A stretch of DNA of 64,000 nucleotides from Corinectria fuckeliana (Eukaryota > Ascomycota > Sordariomycetes > Hypocreales > Nectriaceae), in the NCBI GenBank assembly GCA_019137255.1, contig WPDH01000245.1, forward strand, positions 186,001-250,000, written 5' to 3'. A program made the position numbers and the translations under genes. Each line of letters begins with the position of its first letter. The stretch's first letter is position 1. The notes beneath the pieces were generated by a model that made no database searches, was not told where the DNA came from, and saw nothing but the letters and a program-made list of their open reading frames with translations. Shown here one piece after another: positions 11,366-22,700 of the stretch.

Positions 11366-11374
11366 GGCAAGAAC
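11366..11374. repeat. Right 9-bp target-site duplication of the MULE
   Basis: GGCAAGAAC, identical to 7885-7893. Confidence 0.9.
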
Positions 11375-12296
11375 CCGAGGCGGAGCGTCGCGAATCGGAC
11401 AAAGCGCACACCAACATTGGTGATTTGTTATGTTCCCCGTCACCGGGGTCCTCGGGGAGTTTCTTTAGTTCTGGTTCTCATCTCGGCTCAGGCAACGCTA
11501 TGTTGAGCCAGGATATGACCTTATGGATCTACCGAAGCGATAGCCGTGGGCAGATGGCGGATCCCCGAATGGATACTCCCTTTGGCGAAGCTAAAAGAAG
11601 ACAACGGGAATACGTACACTAGAAGGCGGTGTAAAGCTCCATGGGCTGGACAGGGACGACGCGTCCTGAGATTAATACTATGCCAGTTGGAGCGGTGGCA
11701 TTAAACGGAGCCGGGCCAAGTCCCAACGCAACGCAAGAACGGTGAAGCATGCAGGGAGAAGAAGAGTAGCGAGCCATTAAAAGAACACTATTGACCAGAA
11801 GATACGATAAGGGGTATGTGTAACCCTGGTCTCCCATGCCGAAAATGAGCCAAAACCGAACCAGACAAGACCAGACAAGACCAGACCAGAGCAAGGCCTT
11901 GTGATCCCATGCCGTGCAGCAAAAAAAACAGCGGAAATAGCAAACACCGAGCAAGACCCTGCCCCGTCCCTGAACAAGACGCTGGATTTACACGGATAAC
12001 GCAAAAAAACGAGTCCGGCCAAGGATGGCCAGACTCGTGTGTCGATCCCCTCCCCCAAAGTGAAGGGAGCATTCCATAAAATCGAACCGACGCTGCTGCC
12101 AAATGATGCCAGATCAAGCCGCTGTAGGCCCATTACCAAAGATATCCATTACATGTGTGCGTGCGAGTATGTCTGAGGTTTTTGAAAGAACGCCTTGCCG
12201 ATGCCCGAAACCGAAACCAGAAGCCGTAGCCGAGAACACCAAAATTGCCGAGTTTTTATTTATTTTAGTAGTCTGATGCCCTGGTAGAGATAGACT
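11375..12296. other. Intergenic, no gene seen
   Basis: Between the transposon and the 3' end of the cyclin gene. A short run of ACCAGACAAG-type direct repeats occurs near 11860-11890. Frames on the minus strand are Trp/Phe-rich without domain signals and were not accepted. Confidence 0.45.
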
Positions 12297-13401
12297 TCAT
12301 GACTGATAGTGTTGGAAATAATCGCCTGAAAGGGCCGAGGGACGCGGGGTCGCGGCCCGGGAGATCTCCGTTGCGGGGGTGTCGACGGGCGTCAGCGGCA
12401 GCCCCAGACTAAATCCGAAGTTGGCCATGCTGACGCCGAGCGTCTTGGAGCGGGCGTGGGACGGCACGTAGTTGGCGTTGGCGTTGACGTTGGCAATATC
12501 AACGCCGTCGTCGTCGTCGTCGTCGCTGCTGTCCTGGTGGCTGTAGTCGCGGAGGTCCCAGCTGGGCTGCTGGGCGGCGAGCTGCATGTCGACCATGGCG
12601 CTGGACAGGCAGTCCTCGGTGCACAGGGGCATGATGCGGTAGTCGAGGTTCTCCATGATGCAGCGCTCGGTGAGGTTGAGCTGCTGGTGGGACCACATGC
12701 CGCGGCCCCAGGCCTGGCAGTAGTACTGCGAGGGCTCCTGGGGGTCCTCGGTGAACTTGACGGCGATGACGAGGGCGGCGAAGATGATGAGCTCGGGGTT
12801 GACCGAGTCGATGTGCAGCTGCTGGCGCTGCGAGTGCGAGGGCGCGGGCGGGAGGGTGTGGCGCTTGGAGGAGGAGGAGAAGTAGCCCGATAGGAGGGGG
12901 CACGAGAGGCGCCAGCGGCGGGCGAAGCGGGAGTCGAGGCTGTCGAGGATGCAGACGGCGAGGGCGACGGTCTCGATCGGGACGTTGGCGCGGCTGAGGA
13001 TAGCCTGGACGAGGGGGACGGAGGCGGTGGCCAGCGAGGCCGAGGAGGGGATGAGGTTGACGAGGTGGATGGCGGGGCCTAAGAGAAAGAAAGAAGGGGT
13101 TAGTTGATGTCTGGGTAGTGGAACGAGACAATGCCAATCGACGCCAGCATTGCCAGCCAACGTCTCGGGAGATGGCCTCACCTCGAAACCGCGGCATCAA
13201 GGGCTCGCCATCCTTCAGCGTCGTGCGCGGGGACTGGGCGGCCGACGAGTTGCGGGAGCTCGGGGGCGGTGTGGGGAGGTTGGACAGCGGGCGGTAAGTG
13301 AAGTAGCCTTCGAGGCGGCAGTCCCCGTGGTCGTTGTCGTCGGCGTCGTGCTCCGCAGCAGCCCGCTTAGTATCTCGGCGCATTGTGTCGGTGGTGTTCA
13401 T
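12297..13401 (-). CDS. Cyclin-domain protein (PCL/Clg1-like)
   Basis: Two exons on the minus strand, 13401-13182 and 13078-12297, joined across a 103-nt intron, giving 333 aa. The N-terminal part is polar (TYRPLSNLPTPPPSSRN). The cyclin box lies in exon 2: VPLVQAILSRANVPIETVALAVCILDSL, then LIIFAALVIAVKFTEDP and LTERCIMENLDYRI, the order seen in fungal cyclins that partner Pho85-type kinases. The C-terminus carries an acidic run (SSDDDDDD) and Pro/Thr/Ser-rich sequence that may be a PEST-like turnover signal. A cyclin-dependent kinase partner is inferred from family knowledge; I cannot say which cyclin subgroup it belongs to. The long promoter side upstream (13402 onward) has no other gene nearby. 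Confidence 0.82.
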
Positions 13402-14309
13402 TTGTTCTCGGGGAGGCGGATGCTCGTCCTCTCATCCACAGTAGCAGCAGCAGTAGTGGCAGCAGCAAGGGCTGTTTCTCATGTTTTGTCGTTTGTGTTC
13501 GTTAGGCGTTGTAATGTATTGCCGTGTTTACGAGGTAGTTTGTGGCTCTAGGCTGGAGGGGGGCTGGAAGAGTGAATGACGGTGATCACGCGAGCACACA
13601 CACGAACGAGTAAACTACGGCAACAGGTGAAGGTTTGAGGATGCAGGAGGAGATGGGGGAGGGAAGGAGATATATATGCAAAGCGGCCGAGTGTATATAT
13701 AGACCGAGGCCGGATGCCAGTGCCAGTGCCAGTCCAAGTGCAACACGAACGAGCGACCTAGCTTGTTGTTAGCCAAGCCAAGCCAGCGAGCGGGTGGAGC
13801 AAAGTTGGTTCCAAGGGGGGAAACCTTTTACTAGACCTAGATACTAGGCCATTGTAGATACCTACTGAGAAAAATAAGGCTGAGTGGCGGTGCCAACTAC
13901 TAGGACGACACCCAGCAGCGGCCCAAGCACTAAGAGCAGAGCACCGAGCAACGCGGGCTCCTAAAAGCAAGGTACTTACCTACCTGGGCACTTTAGTATC
14001 CAGCGAAGAAGCGCCTGAGGGGCTGCAAGCAAGCCCTCAAGCCCTCCAAGCAATGCCCTGGCACCGTGCTTGGGAGCGGTGGAGGAAGCAGCCCCCAACT
14101 CCGTCCTAGCTCCTTAGGTGTGGTGGACGCCCAGCGCCAGGACCAGGGGAACCAGGGGAACCGTCAGGGGACCCAGCACCCGACCTCAGGCAACTGTCGC
14201 CAGGCACTGGGGCGGGCCCTTGCTGGCCTCCATGGGTTCGAAAGGGGAAGCGCAAGCACACCGAACAAGCCGTGCGTTTGCTTCCGTGCTGAATTCGTGA
14301 TGATGCTAC

Positions 14310-14353
14310 TACGTACATGTATGTACGTAATTATGTACGTATGTACGTATGCA
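14310..14353. repeat. Palindromic TACGTACAT-type repeat tract
   Basis: Overlapping copies of ACGTACATGTATGTACGT-like sequence that read the same on both strands and could form a hairpin. Low-complexity; no function assigned. Confidence 0.6.
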
Positions 14354-14647
14354 TGTGCAGTCAAATGATGCCCCCCGAGATGGGGCCTGGGGAGGGGGTG
14401 CCATCCACTGCCTCGGGTGCTTGTGAGAGTGACCACCTACCTCGCCGTCGGGTCCTTTGGGTTTCAGCTCCCCTCAGCCAGCTGGGAAAGCCTGGCTTCT
14501 CTTTCTGGCTGCAATTGGTTGGCGTCATTTTTGTGCACGGGGTGTCAAGACACACAAGAAATAGGAACAAAAAAAGAAGGGACACCAAGGAGCTGGGAGT
14601 CCCAGGGGGTTGCTGGCATCAAGTGGAATTAAGTGGAGCCTTAGGGG

Positions 14648-14690
14648 AGGGGGGGGGGGGGGGGTGTGGNNGGGGGGGGGGGGGGGGGGG
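14648..14690. other. Assembly join (NN) inside a poly-G run
   Basis: Two Ns at 14670-14671 are flanked by G-runs of 17 bases on the left and 19 on the right. This looks like a contig join forced at a homopolymer that could not be sequenced through. Confidence 0.8.
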
Positions 14691-15414
14691 AGTGGCAAAC
14701 GAACAATAAAAAGACGGGGAGACGACGGAGAGACGGAGACGGAGACGGCCGACGAGAAGGAAAATCTCGTTGTGGTCGCTCATCACAACTGATGGATGCA
14801 TAACACGAACAACGGGAGATGCAAGTCCCGGGTTGCCGATGCGACCGTGGCATACATAGCTGTGCTGTGTTGTCTCCGTATGCACGAATTGCAGACGGAA
14901 CTAATAACGTTAACTCAACTGTGATTGCCTCTTGTCGAAAAAGGCGGGATCCTCTCTTTTCAGCCAAGGCTGAATCGTGATTGACCGACTGCTCAGCTTG
15001 ATCTGATTGGATCTGTCATGGATATTAAGAGCTTCAGGACCCAGGTGGCGGCTGACGGCTGACGGCTGAACTGTTGGCTTGTTTACTCCAGACGATGCTT
15101 GTGTGCTGTGCGAGGATGATGACGCCCGACGCCAATTATTGGACCGGCGCCAAATGTGCTGGATGGGACCCGATGCCCGTCCTTTTCTTGCTTTGCAGTG
15201 CAGTTGCAGTTGCAGTTGCAGTGCGTCGTGTACCTGGCAGACGTTGTCAAATACGAGTGTGACGGAAGTGCCATTGACTGGAGGTTCCTGGCTAATTGCC
15301 AAGGGTGATTCAGATATAGTATCAAGTACGTCAACGGTGTCGGATCTGCAGATCCTCGACCAGTAGAGAGACAGAAGTACGTATGGAGGCAAGACACAGC
15401 GTTTTGCTGCCCCT

Positions 15415-15444
15415 GAGAGAGAGAGAGAAAGAGAGAGAGAGAGA
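15415..15444. repeat. GA dinucleotide microsatellite
   Basis: Nearly uninterrupted GA repeat of about 30 bases with one AAA interruption. Confidence 0.85.
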
Positions 15445-16688
15445 CAATGTCTTGTGCGACGACCTTTCCATGCAAGGCGGGATACATAGTATGATCACCA
15501 TGATGCCAAGTGAAGAGAACAGAAGGGTCGTCAAATCCTTCCCTCCATCCACCCCCGAGGCACCTGCATTGAAAACAAACCACATTGCAATGTTCATCAA
15601 TGCCTGTTGCGCACATCATATCGCATACATATGCAAGCGCCGTTCCGCCCGCTTCGCCCGCCCGCCTGCCTCAAACTCAGTTCCGAGTGGGCAATTCAGT
15701 GGTGGAATGGCCTGTTGGCCTTTAAAACAAGCCCTCTTTGTCAAGTTGGCTCATCTGGACGGTTCTAACTTTGGGAAGCGCTGCGGCGGCACTGCCCCGT
15801 TAATTAAAAAAACAAAACAAAAAAGGTGCTAACTTCGGTGCGTGTGTTGCCGGCCTCAAAGACAAAAATGAACTCCGGAGTGCAGACAGGACCCGGCCAT
15901 CGACGGTCCACCCACATCACATCATCGGGGAATTCTTTCCCACCCACAGCGTTAAATCGAGATATGCACGCAACCTTGTCTGCGTCGTATTCTCTGCACA
16001 AGTTCGCGTGCTCCGCGTAATGTACCGACGAAGTACACATGTACAGTACTAGTACGTAACCTCGTTGTGGAGTCACCCGACACACAAGAGACGAGCAGCA
16101 CGAAACTTGTTACCGAGCTCATCGCCGAAAAGAGACCCCATTTTTTCCCTTTCTTCCTTGCCTATTCTTGCGCCCCCCTCCCGTCGCAGCTGAGCGGGGG
16201 AGACGGGGAGAGAGAGTTGTGCGTCCTGACCTGACCTGATGAACGCCGCTGATGAGGCTGACTGACTGGGATTTCGCCGGCGTGGAGCACGCAGCGCAGC
16301 CAAAGCTCTCTAGGAGGGGGAATGTCGGAGGAAGTCTTTCTTCTCTTGGGATGGGCCAATGTTGCCATACTCTCCGAATAATAAGGGGCGTCGGGCTAAC
16401 CGTCGCGCCACCCAAAAAACTTCCGCATGGGGGATGGCGATCTGGCCAAGATCTCGTGGGTTGGGATCATACCCAGGCCTGAGCTCCTTCCCTCCTTGGT
16501 GATGATTGACTTAAAGTGACGATGATGCTGCCCTGTGCATGCCATCATCAACCTGTGGTGTTTAGTGCCCTCACAACCCAAGTCTCTTGATCTGAGTCTT
16601 TCTGGGTTCAATGTTCGGGTCATTAAATCTATGGCCTGACGTCACTCACGCTGCGTGTATTTTCTTTATTTCTCGCTGTAATTAACTG

Positions 16689-16738
16689 CCCCCCCCCCCC
16701 CCCCCCCCCGGNNCCCCCCCCCCCCCCCCCCCCCCCCC
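16689..16738. other. Assembly join (NN) inside a poly-C run
   Basis: Two Ns at 16712-16713 are flanked by C-runs of about 21 and 25 bases. Together with the poly-G join at 14670 it brackets a 2.04-kb contig whose position and orientation are not proven. Confidence 0.8.
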
Positions 16739-18203
16739 TGGTCGCCCGTCGTTCAACATCGTCTCACCGCCTGAGCAGCAAGACAGACAGACAACCCGCA
16801 AAAATACACCAATCACTAAACGTGCCTACGCTTAATCCGACAGGCCAACGCACCAAGTCCGCCTCTGGAAGCCATCCGTCACACTACTAATTATCACGTA
16901 GTCTACTTTTGTACTTTTGTACTTTTGTAGAGGGATATAGGCTCGGAGAGGTGCCCGAACTCTGCGCAGCTTGGGCTGTTCTCCCAGCCTCGTCTTCGTC
17001 TGGAATTGCCCTGGTCAACAACGATGATACTACGTACCGGGGGGGCTCAAGCGGTAGCACGGATGCTTCCAGTAAAGCCTCGCAGTCTAGGTTGGTTGGT
17101 GCTTGACCTAGTCCCAAGGTCTACCTACATAGTACGACATCTGATTGTTGAGATGAATAACCCGTCCCAAGGCCGCCGAGGCGCATGCTACCGGATTGTC
17201 GTCGGCCCAAAGACTAAGACTCAAAACGGTGCCTCGCGTCAGTTAGCATTGCGGGGTCGTCGATCTGGCCGGCGATCAGCATGCTAATCCGAGTGGGATG
17301 CATTATGCCGGCGACGACTGACCACACGCGGCCTAGTTGGCCGGGACTCGTTTGATTGACGTCGCACCGAGAAAATGACTTCGATGGCCTACGACCCCAT
17401 TCCAGAGCACGCGGCTACCGGATGAGACCGAACTTCCCGACCGATGGAGAGTTTCGGGCGGAATGTTCTGGATGAACTCTCAAGAACGTCTCTTTTGTGG
17501 ATTTGGCCTGGAACAAAGGCCTGGAACGTTTTCTTTCCGTTGCTGGCTGGTTCAAGTTGCTAAGTGCTTTCCGGAGGTTGAATGCCCGGGATCCCGGGTG
17601 GATTGCTCCCTAGCACGCCGTCGAGCTTGACGAGGAATGTTTGGATAGAAGGCTAGAGCGCACTTATCGAGGCAATGGCCGCTTCTAGTAGTAGCTTATT
17701 AATATTGGGCTTATTGGAGACTGGCCATGGTCGGCGTCGTCTTCACTTGTGCTGGCACCGTCTCTCTGGCCACGAGCTTGTCTTATTGCAAACACTCATT
17801 GACACTAGTCGTGTCACTTGACGAGGGGCCTTGGAAGGCTAGAGCAAAGTCTTCTCGACAGCGGTTCCTCCTAGGCCTTGCTACTTACCTCAACTGCTAT
17901 AGACAAATTCTAGCAACATCAACTATCGAAGGTGGCAAGTCCCGGATTGGAGACTGGTGTATCGTGGCCCTTTGGTTCCTCGTCTCGCCCATGTCTTGTG
18001 TGTCGCGGTGCATAACTCATCTTGACCGCTATTCGAAGATCCTGATCATGACACTTTCAGCATGCACCAACACTGCCAACCAAGATATTCTCTCTAGGCA
18101 TTGTGGGTTTCAACACAACGGGTGTAAGCATCTATGGCACGTCTAAATATATATAATTGAGCAGAGTAGAGGTCAAGAGTTTCGGCAGCTACTGTCACAT
18201 CCG

Positions 18204-19141
18204 TTACGGACTCAAGCGCTGCATCTTCCACTCGCCGCTCTCCCCCTCGCGCTCAAACACAAACCGATCGTGCAGCCGGCTCTCCCTCCCCTGCCAGAAC
18301 TCGATGCGGTCCGGCACGATCCTCAGGCCGCCCCAGAACTCCGGCACGGGGATCTCGTCGGTGCCCTCGAAGCGCTCCTCGACGTCGCGCACCCAGCCCT
18401 CGAGCTGCTCGCGGCCGTCGTCCCCATCGCCCTGTGGCTCCAGCACCTGGCTCTGGCGGCTCGCCCAGGCGCCCAGGCGGCTGCCGCGCACGCGGGTGGA
18501 GTAATACTTCTGGCTCTCGTCGCGGGCGACGCGCTCGACGCGGCCCTCGACGTGGACCTGGCGCTGCAGGGCCTCCCAGAAGAAGAGCAGGGCGGCGCGC
18601 GGGTTGGAGGCGATGTCGCTGGCCTTGCGCGACGTGCCGAGGTTGGTGTAGACGACGAAGCCGCGCGCGTCGAGCTCCTTGAGGTAGACGGTGCGCGACG
18701 AGACGCGGCCCGACGGCAGCGACGCCGTGGACAGCGTGCAGGCCTCCGGGTGGGCGACGCCCGAGCCGGGCTTCTGCGCCTGCGAGAACCACGAGTGGTA
18801 CTGCTTGATGGGCGAGGCGTCGAGGTCGGCGCGGGTGAGGGTGCCCTTTGTGAACTGTTCGGCCTGGCCGTGGGCGCTGGAACCCGCGGGGGCGACTTTT
18901 TGTGAGAAGAGCCAGTTAGCAGAGAGGTCAAGAGGGTTCAGAGTGCAGTAATCTACGATCAGCCATGTAGTATCCTATCCAGGAACGACATGTGATGTAT
19001 GGACAATCATGTACCAAGGTCGTCGGAATCGCGGGGGATGATGATGGAGGGATGTAGGATGGAGGGAGGAGGGGTAAGCAGCCATCCCACCAGAAACGTA
19101 CAGATGAGCTTGGAAGTCTCGGGCGGGGGGTGAAGAGCCAT
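18204..19141 (-). CDS. PDX3: Pyridoxamine/pyridoxine 5'-phosphate oxidase
   Basis: Two exons on the minus strand: 19141-19102 (MALHPPPETSKLI) and 18895-18204, with a 206-nt intron between them, giving 243 aa. The junction restores KLIFAPAG, the typical start of fungal PNPOx proteins. The family order follows: FTRADLDASPIKQ-like start region, HSWFSQAQKPG, MN-binding core residues in PSGRVSSRTVYLKELDARGF, YTNLGTSRKASDIASNP, LLFFWEALQRQVHVEGRVER, then the C-terminal signature PVPEFWGGLRIVPDRIEFWQ with SRLHDRFVFER and ending RLSP. The enzyme oxidises pyridoxine or pyridoxamine 5'-phosphate to pyridoxal 5'-phosphate using FMN (vitamin B6 salvage). An insertion of about 25 acidic and polar residues (QGDGDDGREQLEG region) sits between the last two conserved blocks. 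Confidence 0.92.
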
Positions 19142-19795
19142 TCTCGCAGTTGCTAAGAAACACGTCCGGAGAGTCTGGTGCATTGACTGCCGCGTTGGTA
19201 GTCAGAGGGCAGCAGATTGAGCTTCGCGGTGCAAGGAAATGACTTGTTATAAATTGAAAAGACTCACTGTACAGTGAATCTCATGTCATCATCTATCCTT
19301 GGTGGGGTGACCGACCGTTTTCTCCAAAGGAAGGTGACGACGCATGTGGCCTAGCGCCGACCCGACCCGACCCGACGTCAAAGATGGTCCAGCCAGACTT
19401 GGACAGACCGATCGGTGGGCATAATTGAATATTGTCTCAACTTTCGTCACTGTATGGAGCATTGTCCAGTAAATACTCTCACCGGTCAGGCCATGACTGT
19501 CTCTGACTAACGGCGGTGAGCCTAAAACAATCGACATTCACGCCACGAGCCGACAGACAGGTACACACACACACACACACACACGCACACACACGCAAAC
19601 AAAACATGTTATATATAACTCTATACATACATATACGTATACGACAACGCGAGTCGTCGGATTTACACATCTATACTCATAATACGTGCACGGGCATTTA
19701 ACCTCATCATGGAATACTTGCTAAGCACCACCGTATCTATCCGGCCAAAATACAAACTTCTCTCGATCCCTTACTTTTCCTTCTCTTCCACCATT
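19142..19795. other. Intergenic between PDX3 and the CPSase-ATCase gene
   Basis: Holds the PDX3 promoter (right after 19141) and the 3' flank of the large minus-strand gene. It includes the CCGAC repeat near 19360-19375 and a CA microsatellite at 19563-19597. No gene seen. Confidence 0.5.
19563..19597. repeat. CA dinucleotide microsatellite
   Basis: About 35 bases of CA repeat with GC interruptions. Confidence 0.85.
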
Positions 19796-22700
19796 TTACG
19801 AGTCGCCCATCACCAATGCCAACAGAGCCATGCGGATGTACAGGCCATATCGCATCTACAGTCTGTAAGCCATGTTTCATCTTGCTCATGTCACGACGGA
19901 AACTTACCTGGCGGAAATAAGCTGCGCGCTGGTCAAAGTCGACCTCCTCGGCGACCTCCTCGTTGCGGGGAAGGGGGTGCATCACCACCATCGAGCCCTT
20001 GGCGTGCTTGAGCGAGGCGTTGTCTACGCGGTACGAGTTCTTGACACGCTCGTACTCCTCCTCGCTGGGGAAGCGCTCCTTCTGGACACGGGTGCAGTAT
20101 AGAACATCGCTGCGAGCGACGATCTCCGGGGTGAGAGTCTCCGACTCGCATAGGAGCTGTCCGGAGGACACCAGCTGCTCCCGGACCTTGGCAGGAAGCT
20201 GCAGGCTCTTGGGGGCCACCAGCTGAACCTGAACCTGGTAGTGACGGAGCAGATACACCAAGGAGTGGACAGGTCGGCCGTAGAGGAGATCACCTAGGAA
20301 GGTGATGGTAAGTCCTTGCACCGTACCAAGCTCCTCACGGATGGTAAAGAGATCGAGGAACGCCTGGGTCGGGTGCTCCTTGCTGCCATTTCCAGCGTTG
20401 ATCACCGGCACCGGGCTGTACTTCTGCGCCACTGCGACGCTGTTTTCGTCGGGGTGACGGAGCACCACGGCATCGCCGTAACAAGCCAGAGTTCGGATAG
20501 TGTCCTGCAGGGACTCTCCCTTCTGGACCGACGAGTGGGCTGTAGAAACGTTGATGGTTCGTCCACCCAGGCGCTGCATGGCAGCGTCAAACGAAGCCGA
20601 GGTGCGGGTCGACGGCTCATAGAAGAGCGAGGTGAGAACGCGGCCTCGGAGGATGTTGAGGACACCCTCGCGCTGAACGCCAAGGCGCATCTCCTGGGCC
20701 ACGGTGAAGAGAAGGTGCAGATCGGCACGAGTGTACGACTTGACCGACAGCACGTGGGTGTTTTTGAACGATGACGATTGCGACAGCAGCTGGTGGATTG
20801 ACGAGCTAGGCTGCAGGTGCAGGGGCGGGCCTAGCTCGTCCATAGTAGCAGGGCCCTCGGCGGCCCGAAGACGGTTCATGGGCTTGATTCCTCCCAACAT
20901 CGACAGGCGGCGAGCCTGAGGGGAGTCGGTAGCCTGCGCAATGGAGACCGTTGGCTTGATGGGCGGGGACATGGGGGGAATGAGGTGAGAGGACATGTCC
21001 TTGCCCTGCGGCGCCAGCTGCATAACCTCGCCGTCCAAGCAGACGGTCGTGTTCTGGAAGGTGACACGCTGGATAGAGCCACGCATGTTGCGGCCCTCGA
21101 AAGGTGACCAGGAGGAGCCAGTAGCGACAACGTAGGGGCGATCAATGTCAGCCTCAACCGTGGTACCAATCTGCTCGTGAAGCTCGAAGATCTCCATGGG
21201 GTTGGTATAGAGTCGCGCCTCGATATCCTCGGCCGTCAGCTTGCCCTCCGCAACCGAGGTCAGCAGCAGAGGAAGGGCATCGGCGATGCCCATTGAAGGG
21301 TCTGCCTTGTGGCCCAAGGAGGTGGCAAGCTGGTAGGGCAGAGAACCGATTGAAAAGACGTCGATGGTGCTCATGTGCTCCCAGAGGGCCTCCTGGTCGG
21401 CCTGCGTGGGCAGGCGATCGTAGTCGGGGAAGTCCTTTTGCGAGAGGTACAGGGAGTAGATGGAGACGTCGCAGGTGACCTGCAGGCCCTTCTCCTTGCT
21501 AAGGGCGATGAGCTTGATGTCATCCTTAGTGGTGATGGACGTGACGTGGATGCGGCGGTTGTGCAGGCTGGCCAAGAGAAGAATCGAGGCCAGGTCCGTC
21601 AGCTTAGCATCAGTCACGATAGGCTTGTGAACCGGCCAGGCGTCAAAGTGCGCAGTAACGGCCGCAACCTTGCTGATGTTGCCTGAAAGGTGGTTGAAGG
21701 GGATGAAGAGAGAGCCCACTTCACCAGTGACGTGGCTAATCTGATCGGCGTTGTCAGAGGTGGCCGACACAGAGAAATTGTAGTCGCAGTAACCACCGCG
21801 CTTGGAGTTCTGCTGGGCAGTGCTCAAGGTGATGGCATCAGTGATGGAGCCGTCCAGGCCCAGAGGCATAACGCGAATCATGCTGAAACCAGCCGAGATG
21901 GAAGCCTTGGTGACGGTCTGCAGGTCCGGGCTGCCGGCGGAGGCAATGCCAGGGACAAAGGCCGCGACGTTGATCAGTCCAGGGAAGACAACGGTGCGGT
22001 GGCTAGTCTGGTAGTCACGCTTGGACACGTTGAGCTCGAAGTGGCGGGCAATGGCCTCGATGAGAATCTTGGCGTTCTTGACGTTGGTGACCAGAGGGAT
22101 CTGGTAGTCCACAGCCATACGTCGGGTCTGGTATCCCTTACTCATGTAGTTGGCAGGTCGTCGGTACTTGTTGTTGGAGGGCAGGTTGATGTACAGATCA
22201 ATCATGTTCTTGGCCAGATGTTGAGTGAGCGAGAACTCCGACTTGATGTCCTCTTCCTTACCGAGGACCTCGAGGTATTGGACCTGGATGCCGTGCTCCT
22301 GGAGGAAATCGGCAGTACCAGAGGTGGCAAAGATCTTGTAGCCAATCTTCACCAGCTTTTGGACCGCCGGCAACATCTCCTTCTTGTCCTTGTAAGAACC
22401 AATAGACAGAAGGATGTTCTTCTTGGGGATCTTGAAGCCGGTTGACATGAGAGCCTTGAGGTAGGCCTCGTTCTTGTCGACACCGAAGCAAGCAACCTCG
22501 CCAGTGGAGGCCATCTCCACGCCCAGGACGGGATCGGCACCCGAGAGACGAGAAAAACTGAACTGGGGAACCTTGACACCGACGCAGTTGGGGGCGAGGT
22601 CAGTAGGAGGATACTCCTGGAATGGCTGGCCCATGATGGCCTTTGTGGCCATCTCGATCAGGTCAACACCCATGACTTTGGACACAAAGGGGAATGATCG

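Larger units (their letters stand above)
7885..11374 (+). mobile_element. Mutator-like (MULE) DNA transposon, inactivated, with target-site duplication
   Basis: The element is bounded by 82-bp perfect terminal inverted repeats (7894-7975 and 11284-11365), flanked on both sides by the same 9-bp sequence GGCAAGAAC (7885-7893 and 11366-11374). A 9-bp target duplication with long inverted repeats is characteristic of MULEs; the roughly 3.5-kb size resembles fungal Hop-type MULEs. The interior is extremely AT-rich and full of TAA/TAG, yet a decayed MULE transposase can still be traced on the plus strand. The pattern of Gln and Trp codons turned into stops fits repeat-induced point mutation (C-to-T on both strands). 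The element cannot encode its own transposase but its ends look intact. Confidence 0.88.
13402..18203. other. Long gene-less stretch with two assembly joins
   Basis: About 4.8 kb without a convincing gene. It starts with the cyclin gene promoter (CAG/TGCCAG-type short repeats near 13440 and 13710). It contains NN joins inside G- and C-homopolymers at 14670 and 16712, a TACGTACAT-rich palindromic tract at 14310-14353, a TTGCAG-type repeat near 15195-15225 and a GA microsatellite at 15415-15444. Longer open frames (for example 17727-18146 on the plus strand) have no domain, weak composition and no splice partners. Confidence 0.5.

Noticed and set aside
11777..12139. Minus-strand frames rich in Trp, Phe and Ser next to the MULE
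   Set aside because: Caused by the ACCAGACAAG-type repeat; no domain.
15415..15444. Repeats considered as CRISPR-like
   Set aside because: All repeated tracts in the window are simple microsatellites without spacers, and the genome is eukaryotic.
17727..18146. 139-codon plus-strand frame
   Set aside because: Mixed composition, no domain, no splice partners; probably chance.
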